A DNA stretch of 64,000 bases from Chroococcidiopsis sp. TS-821 (lineage in GTDB: Bacteria; Cyanobacteriota; Cyanobacteriia; Cyanobacteriales; Chroococcidiopsidaceae). Positions 18,725 through 26,512 of this stretch are shown here, piece by piece. Position 1 is the first letter of the stretch; every line of letters begins with the position of its first letter. The DNA lies in assembly GCF_002939305.1 (NCBI RefSeq), contig NZ_MVDI01000007.1, positions 1-64,000 of the forward strand, written 5' to 3'. The translations under genes were made by a program, and so were the position numbers. The notes under the pieces are model-generated. The model searched no databases, was not told the origin of the DNA, and worked only from the letters and a program-made list of their open reading frames with translations.

Positions 18725-21532
18725 ATGCTAAACCTTGATTTTTCTTTTGCTCTTCCTAACACAATCCCAGATAAGGATGGTCAAGGCACCGGATTTACTT
18801 CTGTCAAAAAAAACAGTAGTGGAGATCAATACCAACCTAGTGATATCGATCTCGATACTGCTGCGAAAACTCTCACACTCACTGCAAATAAAGGCAGTAG
18901 TGCTTGGTCAAGTAATTCGCTAAAAAACGCACTCCAGCATGGAATTGACGACACTAAGCCCTTTGTTATTAGTACTCGGTTGAAAGGATCGCCACAGAAG
19001 TTAACAACCGCATTCCAGCAAGGTGGAATATTCTTTGGCTCGGATCAAGATAACTATGTCAAGCTTGTCTTAATTAATACTGGCGGTACTAACGGTTTAA
19101 AGCTTCAGTTTTTTAAAGAGGAAAACGGAAGTGGCTCAAGCATCAGAGAAATTAATCATTTTCAGTGGGGCAAGATTAATACATTCGATCTTTTCTTGAT
19201 TGGAGATCCTGCAACTAGAACGTTTCAAGCAGCATACCGCGTTAACTCCAACACAGCACCGCCGATTGTTGTCAACAAGTCCACGACGATTAACGCAAGT
19301 ACGCCCTTCTTTCTAGAGAATTCCAACAATACCGCTGCGGGAATTCTCGCTTCAACAACAAACGCCCCGAAAGTGGCAGTCACATTTGATAACTTTGGGA
19401 TTGCTCAAGAGATCAAAGTCAACTTTCAGCCAAATGCCGCCAATCTGCCATCAGGTTATATCAAAGATAGTGGTGCTGCGTTTAGTAATGCTCGCGGCTA
19501 TGGTTGGGTAAAAAGCGGCACGCGCACGCCTTTAAATATTGCGCAATTTGCTCGCGATCGCAATCGCCCAGGGGTTGACCAACGCATCGATACGTTACTG
19601 CACATGCAGTACTTCAACAATCCGGCGGCGGCGTGGGAAATAGCAGTTCCCAATGGGACGTATAGCGTGACTGTCAGCGTGGGTGACGGACCAAACCCAA
19701 ATGGCGTTTATGACAGCAAACATACAATTCGAGTCGAAGGCGTAACTGCCATCGACAAATTTCAGAGTACTCCACAGCAAGAGTACAAATTAGAAACCGT
19801 CACAGTTAATGTCAACGATGGTAGGCTGACAATTGACGCGATCGGCGGGACAAACACGAAGATCAACTTTCTAGAAATCTTCAATGTCACTCCAGGTAAA
19901 CATCCTACGGTTACGGGATTTGCTGTTGACCGCGATCCTCAAGGTAAAGCTTATCTCAACACATCAATTAATGTAGATATAGCACTGGCACAATCAGGGA
20001 TTGGCGTTGAACCCACTAGCTTAAATTCATCGACTGTCAAGCTATATCGCACAAAGGATGGTCAACAAGTTTCTGGAATTGTCGGTACGAGTGGCGGCAA
20101 TGATGTCATTGTCTTTCAACCAAACCAGAACTTATCGCCAAACACTAACTATACCTTTATTGTCACAAATAACGTCAAAGACGAATCTGGAACAAGATTC
20201 AATACCAATAGCTTTACATTCAATACCGGTAACACTACGACCAATCCAATTGACTCGAAAGTCAACTTCACCAAACAGTCTGTATATCAAGGTGCACCGC
20301 TAGCAAGTTTAACGCTTGGTCCTGATGGCAAACTCTACGCTGCTGGACTTGACGGTAAAATCCGCCGTTGGAACATTGAGGCTGGATCGGGTCAGCTATC
20401 AAACCTCCAGACTTTTGCCCCAGCGAAGCTAGATGGTCGCGCAATTATTGGTATTACCTTTGACCCCAAAAATCCGAACCATCTTTGGATTTCGCATAAC
20501 GATCCGCTATTTCCGCAACCAGCCAAAGATTTTACAGGAGCAGTCTCCAAGCTTGTTCTTAACTCCAATACAAACTCATTTAATGCAAGTATCCAAGACT
20601 ACGTTGTTGGCTTACCCCGCTCAGCTAAAGATCACCTCAGTAATAGTCTTGCCTTTGGTCCAGATGGTAAGCTTTACCTGACGCAAGGTAGCAATACTGC
20701 TGTGGGAGCGCCAGATACGGCATGGGCAAATCGCCCTGAGCGCTTGCTGAGTGCGGCTATTTTGCAAATTGACCCCTACAGAAATGCGCCAGCGGGCGGC
20801 TTTAATGTTCAGACAGAAAACTACGGCGGTAAGCAGGGTAACTACAATCCCTTTGCTGTCAATGCGCCCGTCAAAATTTATGCAACTGGCATTCGTAATG
20901 CCTATGACTTAGTTTGGCACAGCAACGGTAACTTATACGTTCCTACAAATGGAAGTGGTGCCAACGGCAACACTCCCAATGACCCGCGAACCTCAATAAA
21001 TGAAGCACTGCAGAAAGTTGGTACGCAAAATGACTACTTATATAAAGTAGAGGAGGGCGGTTATTACGGTCATCCTAATCCCAAACGCGGAGAGTACATT
21101 CTCAATGGCGGTAATCCAACAAGTGGAGTCGATCCAGCCGAAGTTGTAAGCTATGTCGATCCTGTGACCAAGGTGGCGTATGCTGGCTATCCGGTAGGCG
21201 TCAAACCAGATCCTAACTATCGCGGTTATGCGTACGATTTTGGCAGAAATAAATCACCTAATGGTGTCATTGAATACCAAAGTAATACTTTTGGGGGTGC
21301 ACTGAAAAACAAGCTACTCGTGACGCAGTACAGCGGTGGTAATGACATTCTTGCCCTTGAACCTGGTGCAAATGGCAATGTTCCCAGAGGAAATGTGACC
21401 CGGATTGTTTCTGGGTTAAACGATCCTTTGGATTTAGTAGAAGACACAAAGACTAATGCGGGCAACTTGTATGTTGCAGAACTTATTAAGGGGGGTGTTG
21501 CAGGACAGATTTCCCTACTAAAAGTAAGCTAG
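18725..21532 (+). CDS. Large multidomain protein with glucose/sorbosone-dehydrogenase-like beta-propeller
   Basis: 935 residues from ATG 18725 (a GTG lies one codon upstream) behind AGGAA. Residues ~1-220 are a LamG/concanavalin-like sandwich module (DKDGQGTGFTSV; QQGGIFFGSDQDNYVKLVLI) shared with the next two genes. Residues ~225-390 look like a galactose-binding/malectin-like domain (FSNARGYGWVKSGTRTPLNI; WEIAVPNGTYSVTVSVGD). Residues ~395-505 are an Ig-like (Big_5/SbsA-type) domain with LSPNTNYTFIV. The rest is a soluble-quinoprotein-type propeller (LAFGPDGKLYLTQGSNTAVG; IYATGIRNAYDLVWHSNG). There is no N-terminal signal peptide. It is probably exported by the convergent type I transporter (inference). 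Enzymatic activity is uncertain. Confidence 0.85.
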   Translation: MLNLDFSFALPNTIPDKDGQGTGFTSVKKNSSGDQYQPSDIDLDTAAKTLTLTANKGSSAWSSNSLKNALQHGIDDTKPFVISTRLKGSPQKLTTAFQQGGIFFGSDQDNYVKLVLINTGGTNGLKLQFFKEENGSGSSIREINHFQWGKINTFDLFLIGDPATRTFQAAYRVNSNTAPPIVVNKSTTINASTPFFLENSNNTAAGILASTTNAPKVAVTFDNFGIAQEIKVNFQPNAANLPSGYIKDSGAAFSNARGYGWVKSGTRTPLNIAQFARDRNRPGVDQRIDTLLHMQYFNNPAAAWEIAVPNGTYSVTVSVGDGPNPNGVYDSKHTIRVEGVTAIDKFQSTPQQEYKLETVTVNVNDGRLTIDAIGGTNTKINFLEIFNVTPGKHPTVTGFAVDRDPQGKAYLNTSINVDIALAQSGIGVEPTSLNSSTVKLYRTKDGQQVSGIVGTSGGNDVIVFQPNQNLSPNTNYTFIVTNNVKDESGTRFNTNSFTFNTGNTTTNPIDSKVNFTKQSVYQGAPLASLTLGPDGKLYAAGLDGKIRRWNIEAGSGQLSNLQTFAPAKLDGRAIIGITFDPKNPNHLWISHNDPLFPQPAKDFTGAVSKLVLNSNTNSFNASIQDYVVGLPRSAKDHLSNSLAFGPDGKLYLTQGSNTAVGAPDTAWANRPERLLSAAILQIDPYRNAPAGGFNVQTENYGGKQGNYNPFAVNAPVKIYATGIRNAYDLVWHSNGNLYVPTNGSGANGNTPNDPRTSINEALQKVGTQNDYLYKVEEGGYYGHPNPKRGEYILNGGNPTSGVDPAEVVSYVDPVTKVAYAGYPVGVKPDPNYRGYAYDFGRNKSPNGVIEYQSNTFGGALKNKLLVTQYSGGNDILALEPGANGNVPRGNVTRIVSGLNDPLDLVEDTKTNAGNLYVAELIKGGVAGQISLLKVS

Positions 21533-21566
21533 CGAAAATACGGCGATCGTCAAAGGAGTATCTATC

Positions 21567-23714
21567 ATGCCTGCTGATTTGAGCTTTGATTTTTCAACAC
21601 CAATTCCTGGAACGTTAGCAGACAAAAATGGTCTAGGCACTGGATTTACCTCCGTACAACCCAATAGCACGGGTGATGCTTATGACTTAAGTTTGATTAA
21701 CCTAGATACAGCAAGCAGCAGCCTCGTATTAACAGCAACACAAGGTAGCAATGCCTCAGCTAATAATCTCAAAAATGCACTGCAAGTCGCTGTTGATACC
21801 ATTACTCAGCCATTTAGAATTAGTACGCGCATTAAAGGTCCGGTGACTGGACTCGATGCAGCTTACAAGCAAGGCGGTATTTTCCTAGGCTCAGACCAAG
21901 ATAACTATGCCAAACTTGTGGTAGTGAATGATGGTAAAAATCTCAAACTGCAGTTCTACAACGAGCAAAGCGGCGTAGGAACAAGTGTTGGCGAACTTAC
22001 AGGCTTAAACTGGGCAGGCATTAATACTCTTGATTTATACTTAACAGGCGATCCGCAAACTAAAACGCTGCAAGCAGCATACCGCGTTAACTCTGATACA
22101 GCCCTACCAACGAGTCTACAAACTTTGCAGCTGGTCAGTCCTCAAGGTTCATCTTTGTTTGCAGACTCCACAACTTCGCGAGCAGGTATTCTGGCTTTTA
22201 CAGGTCAGTCATCAAACGTCAATGTCACTTTTGATTACTTTGGGGTGAAACCAGTGACCGGTATCAACCCCGACTTTAATCAAATTAATTGGAGTAGTGG
22301 GACAGCGATGCCAGTAGGCAGAACTGAACCTGGAAGTGCGATCGCTGATGGCAAATTATTCGTCTTTGGCGGCTACAGTGGTCAATGGCAGCCGAGCGTC
22401 CGCTCAGATGTCTACGACCCCCAAACTAACACCTGGTCGCGAATAGCAGACTTGCCTAAGCCTGTCAATCATATTGTCCCAGCCGTAGACGGCAGAAATA
22501 TCTACATCGCAGGTGGCTATGTCGGAAAAGAACCAAGCGGACAGATTTATGCCACTAAAGATGTCTGGAAATACAATATTGACACCAATTCTTGGTCGGC
22601 AATGCCAGCACTCCCTGCAGCACGCGCATCGGGTGGGTTAGCCGTTGTTAATGGCAAGCTTCACTTCTTTGGTGGTGCTAACATCAATCGTCAAGATCGA
22701 GGCGAGCACTGGTTTTTAGACTTAAACGGAGGAACCAACTGGCAATTAGCAACTCCTTTACCCAATCCCCGCACGCACTTAGGAGTTGCCGTTCTTGGAG
22801 GTAAAATTTACGCAATTGGGGGTCAGCATGATGTTGACGAGAACTTAGTGACTCAAAGTTCTGTACACGTGTGGGATCCTGCGAATCCTAACCAATGGAA
22901 AGAAGTTGCCAGCTTACCGAAAGCGCGATCGCATATTTCTAGTGCAACTTTTGTGATGAACGGTAAGATTATTGTGGCTGGAGGCGAAACCGCACACGAA
23001 GCTTACATTGCTGACGTCACCGCATACGATCCTTTGTCCAATTCGTGGCAGGAACTTACGCCATTACCACAACCAAGGCTGGCAGGCGTTGCTGCCAATT
23101 TTGGTAACCAGATTTTCTTTACCGGCGGACACCCAGGTTTTAGTGCAACTTCCTTCCAGGGCATACCGGTCACAAGTAATCAACAAGCCTTGTATCGCAT
23201 CAACGTAGGTAGCAGTACGCCATACACGGATAGCAACGGCAATACTTGGTCGCCAGATACAGGACTATTCCAGCCTCAGAATGCGGTCGCACTCAATGGC
23301 GGTCCAATTAACCCCACTCCCGCGATCGCTAATACAGTTGATGACACGCTATATCAAACGTTCCGAGGCAAAATTGGTGACAGTAGTACCCCCATGGCAT
23401 CGCGCGTTTTGTCATTGAACTTACCAATTAGCACGCCCCAAAATGTAGATATCCGGTTACACTTTGCTGAGTTGTATCATGGTGCACCAGGACGGGCACC
23501 TGGAGGTTCAGGTAAACGAGTTTTTGATGTAATTGCGGAGGGCAAAACTGTACTCAATGACTTTGATATTTTTGCTGCAAGTGGTGGTGCACTCAAAGCA
23601 GTTGTTGTGCCAATTAACGGAATTCCAGTCAACGATGGAACATTAAATTTGCAGTTTAAAGCTGAAAAAGATTTTGCTTCGATTGCCGCAATCGAAGTTT
23701 TAGCAGCTACCTAA
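21567..23714 (+). CDS. Kelch-propeller protein with sandwich and malectin modules
   Basis: 715 residues; ATG 21567 follows AAAGGAG 34 bp after the previous gene, so an operon is likely. Residues ~1-230 repeat the sandwich module (DKNGLGTGFTSV; KQGGIFLGSDQDNYAKLVVV). Residues ~235-540 form a Kelch beta-propeller with about six blades ending in GGY, GGYVG, GGANI, GGQHD, GGETA and GGHPG. Residues ~545-715 are a malectin-type domain (RINVGSSTPYTDSNGNTWSP; VDIRLHFAELYHGAPGRAPG) nearly identical in layout to that of the third gene. No Sec signal peptide. A carbohydrate-binding surface or matrix protein is the likely role; no catalytic residues were recognised. Confidence 0.87.
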   Translation: MPADLSFDFSTPIPGTLADKNGLGTGFTSVQPNSTGDAYDLSLINLDTASSSLVLTATQGSNASANNLKNALQVAVDTITQPFRISTRIKGPVTGLDAAYKQGGIFLGSDQDNYAKLVVVNDGKNLKLQFYNEQSGVGTSVGELTGLNWAGINTLDLYLTGDPQTKTLQAAYRVNSDTALPTSLQTLQLVSPQGSSLFADSTTSRAGILAFTGQSSNVNVTFDYFGVKPVTGINPDFNQINWSSGTAMPVGRTEPGSAIADGKLFVFGGYSGQWQPSVRSDVYDPQTNTWSRIADLPKPVNHIVPAVDGRNIYIAGGYVGKEPSGQIYATKDVWKYNIDTNSWSAMPALPAARASGGLAVVNGKLHFFGGANINRQDRGEHWFLDLNGGTNWQLATPLPNPRTHLGVAVLGGKIYAIGGQHDVDENLVTQSSVHVWDPANPNQWKEVASLPKARSHISSATFVMNGKIIVAGGETAHEAYIADVTAYDPLSNSWQELTPLPQPRLAGVAANFGNQIFFTGGHPGFSATSFQGIPVTSNQQALYRINVGSSTPYTDSNGNTWSPDTGLFQPQNAVALNGGPINPTPAIANTVDDTLYQTFRGKIGDSSTPMASRVLSLNLPISTPQNVDIRLHFAELYHGAPGRAPGGSGKRVFDVIAEGKTVLNDFDIFAASGGALKAVVVPINGIPVNDGTLNLQFKAEKDFASIAAIEVLAAT

Positions 23715-23776
23715 GCTGCAGCCAGTGAAATTTTGACTACCGTATACTTTTTTGGCACTTTACAGTCGAGCAAACC

Positions 23777-26284
23777 ATGGCGACCGATCTACTCAATCCT
23801 TCTATTAATTCAACAACTGATCTCACTCTCAATCATTCAACGAGTTACAGTAGTTTGCAGGCAACTCAGGCAGATCCCTATAACTTCAGTAGCTTCAACC
23901 AAAGTAATGCCAGTGGGAGTAGCCTACAAGTCCTGACCCCAGATGCTAATATCGTCCCCAACAGAATGGTATTTAGCACTGTTGCAGGAGAAGTCCGAGC
24001 CCCAAAAACCTTAACGCTGACCAACACAGGAAGTACACCGCTAACCGTTACGCTAAATCTTGGTGATTCGCAAGAAAAAAGCAATGCTGTTAGACCGCTA
24101 GACCATCAAAGGGCTGCCGATTTTCAGATCTTAGATGCCCCTACAGGGCAACCGTTTGTCCTAGGAGCAAATGAAACGCGCAATATTGCAGTTCAATTCG
24201 CCCCGAAGCGACCTGCAAAATTAAGTACTACCCCCACAACACACACCTTTAATGGGGAAAACTACGCATCGCTGACAATTAACACCAATGGTCAGCCAGC
24301 AAAAACGGTCAATCTTGCAGGATTGAATACAGCAAACTACGAAGGAAATAATGAAGCTTCTGTCGCTGAAATTACTCGGATCTTTGGCTGGACAACGAAT
24401 ATCGGTAGTGAAAGCAATATTTTGGGCGGTCAGAAAAGCCTCCTAGGAGATGAAGTGTACTCGCCTTATTGGGTACGTGCTGACAATTCCAAACCAGTTC
24501 AATTGTGGCCTTTAGCAGTATATAGCGGTCGTAGCGATGGCTCTCATGACCCTATTCGATTTCAGGCAAAACCTGGTAGTGGTGGAAGAAGCGGTCTACT
24601 TTATCAACATGCTGGACGATTGCAGGCTGATAACGTACCTGGTAGCAACGATTTAAGTGGTGGTGAAAATCAAAAACTACTCCCTAAAATCTTAGTTGGC
24701 AACGCAAGTATCACTCCTACACCTGAGAAAGTAAGCTTCATTCCTAACAGTCCCTTTGCACTAAACCGCAGTTTTCAATTTAATAGTAACGAAGGTGCTT
24801 GGACAGATTACACCCAAAATCTTCCTGACCAAACGCACAACTGGCGAATGTATCCAATTCGCGATGCTCAAGGTACCTTGATTCCTCATACTTGGCTAGC
24901 TGCTTCCGATCCTGGAAATAGCCTTGTTGGTCTAGGTAAAAACTTCGACTACAACGACAATGTTTATTTGTTGGTCAACGCTAAACCAGAAAACCCAGCG
25001 TTAGATCCCTCAGTAGGCGGTAGAGTTCCTGGTTCGCCTGACTTGCTATTTTACTTCAACAAAACTTATGAGAATGTCTTTGCTAACGGGTTGAAGGACA
25101 AAAATGGCAAGAATATTGGATTTACCAAAACACAACTGAATAAAAACGATACTTTTACCTCAATAACTTCTTATAACCCGAACCTGATAGACCTCAATAC
25201 AAGTGGTTCAGGAACATTGAAGATTACAACGACCAGCGGTAGCAATGGCGGTCAGGACAATACACTCGTCAACGGATTGCAAACTGTCTTTGATGGTCGA
25301 GCAAGTAAAGCGGTGATTAGTACCAAACTACTCGGTCCATTCAACAACATTCAAGCAGGTTACCAGCAAGCAGGCGTGATGCTTGGTCCAGATCAAGATA
25401 ACTATATTAAAGTCGTCGCGATCGCCCGCCAAGATAACCAATTGGGTATCCAATTCTACCAAGAAAACAGGGGAGTCGGGCAAACAATCGGGACGGCAGC
25501 GATTCCTAATCCTGGTAATTTGCAGTCTTTAGAGTTGAAGTTGTTTACCGATCCACAAGCTGGAACAGTCCGCGCTGGCTATCGCGTAGGTAATAACAAT
25601 GTTGTTCTCCTACCAGGTGTTGTATCGCTCAAAGGCGGTCAAATTGGTAGCTTTTTTGCTGCTCAGAGTAAAGCTGGGCTAATTACTACTAATAAAGGCT
25701 CGACACCATTCACGGCAACTTTTGACAACTTCTTAATTTCCTCGAATGAAACCACAGCACAACGGCAAGTTCTCCATCGCATTAATGTAGGTAGTAACTC
25801 GCAATACAAAACTCCTGGTGGTTTTGTGTGGTCAGCAGATACAGGTTTATTTAGTCCGTCAAATGCCTCGCCCGAAACAACGCTAGGCACACCTAATATT
25901 CAAAATACAGTGCTCGATCCTGTTTACCGTACCTATCGAGCAAAAATTGGCAATGGTTCAATCCCGATGTCTTCTCGCGTACTTTCCTTTGCATTACCTG
26001 TTCAACCAGGTAAGGTTGACCTCCGGTTACACTTCTCCGAAAACTACTGGGGTGCGCCAAATCGCGTCCCTGGAGGTGTTGGCAAACGCGTGTTTGATGT
26101 CATTGTGGAAGGTAAAACAGTACTCCACAACTTTGATATCACAGCTGCTGCAGGTGGGGCTTTGAAGGCAGTAAGAGTACCAATTGAAGGCATACAAGTC
26201 AATGACGGTCAACTCAATATTCAACTCAAGGCAAAAACGGATTTCGGTGCTATTTCGGGAATTGAAGTTTTCCGTTCGGTGTAG
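23777..26284 (+). CDS. Hydin-like/sandwich/malectin multidomain protein
   Basis: 835 residues from ATG 23777, 62 bp after the Kelch gene. After an Asn/Ser-rich N-terminus comes an ASPM-SPD-2-Hydin-like Ig fold (~residues 50-190: MVFSTVAGEVRAPKTLTLTN). An unassigned region follows (~190-415, with SPYWVRADNSKPVQLWPLAV and LAASDPGNSLVGLGKNFDYN). The shared sandwich module is at ~430-655 (LKDKNGKNIGFTKT; QQAGVMLGPDQDNYIKVVAI) and a C-terminal malectin domain at ~660-835 (RINVGSNSQYKTPGGFVWSA). There is no signal peptide. It is the third member of the putative exported set; function beyond probable glycan binding is unknown. Confidence 0.85.
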   Translation: MATDLLNPSINSTTDLTLNHSTSYSSLQATQADPYNFSSFNQSNASGSSLQVLTPDANIVPNRMVFSTVAGEVRAPKTLTLTNTGSTPLTVTLNLGDSQEKSNAVRPLDHQRAADFQILDAPTGQPFVLGANETRNIAVQFAPKRPAKLSTTPTTHTFNGENYASLTINTNGQPAKTVNLAGLNTANYEGNNEASVAEITRIFGWTTNIGSESNILGGQKSLLGDEVYSPYWVRADNSKPVQLWPLAVYSGRSDGSHDPIRFQAKPGSGGRSGLLYQHAGRLQADNVPGSNDLSGGENQKLLPKILVGNASITPTPEKVSFIPNSPFALNRSFQFNSNEGAWTDYTQNLPDQTHNWRMYPIRDAQGTLIPHTWLAASDPGNSLVGLGKNFDYNDNVYLLVNAKPENPALDPSVGGRVPGSPDLLFYFNKTYENVFANGLKDKNGKNIGFTKTQLNKNDTFTSITSYNPNLIDLNTSGSGTLKITTTSGSNGGQDNTLVNGLQTVFDGRASKAVISTKLLGPFNNIQAGYQQAGVMLGPDQDNYIKVVAIARQDNQLGIQFYQENRGVGQTIGTAAIPNPGNLQSLELKLFTDPQAGTVRAGYRVGNNNVVLLPGVVSLKGGQIGSFFAAQSKAGLITTNKGSTPFTATFDNFLISSNETTAQRQVLHRINVGSNSQYKTPGGFVWSADTGLFSPSNASPETTLGTPNIQNTVLDPVYRTYRAKIGNGSIPMSSRVLSFALPVQPGKVDLRLHFSENYWGAPNRVPGGVGKRVFDVIVEGKTVLHNFDITAAAGGALKAVRVPIEGIQVNDGQLNIQLKAKTDFGAISGIEVFRSV

Positions 26285-26333
26285 AGTGTTTGAGTATTAA
26301 GTACAACATTGCGTTTGTCTTTAGATTGAACAG

Positions 26334-26375
26334 TCTCTCAAAGAGTGCGTGACTTCTAGCTAGCTCTTTGAGAGA
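26334..26375. terminator. Perfect 12-bp inverted repeat between convergent genes
   Basis: TCTCTCAAAGAG (26334-26345) and CTCTTTGAGAGA (26364-26375) are exactly complementary, with an 18-nt loop, and are followed by TTTGACTAAAA. The stem lies between the end of the malectin gene and the end of the ABC transporter gene, so a bidirectional terminator is the simplest reading. The weak ORF across 26250-26507 on the minus strand looks spurious. Confidence 0.6.
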
Positions 26376-26512
26376 TTTGACTAAAAGCCATAGCAATTGC
26401 TCTTTAATAAGGTTTGCATTTTGCGGAGGAAGCCTGCGCCCCTCTTCTAGCTTTTCTCCCTGAATCCTACTATCTATAATAGGCAGTAGTAGCTTGAGAG
26501 TTGTCATTGGAC

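Noticed and set aside
26250-26507. 85-residue minus-strand ORF between the malectin and ABC genes
   Set aside because: It overlaps the end of the malectin gene, spans the inverted-repeat terminator, and its protein has no recognisable motif or ribosome site.
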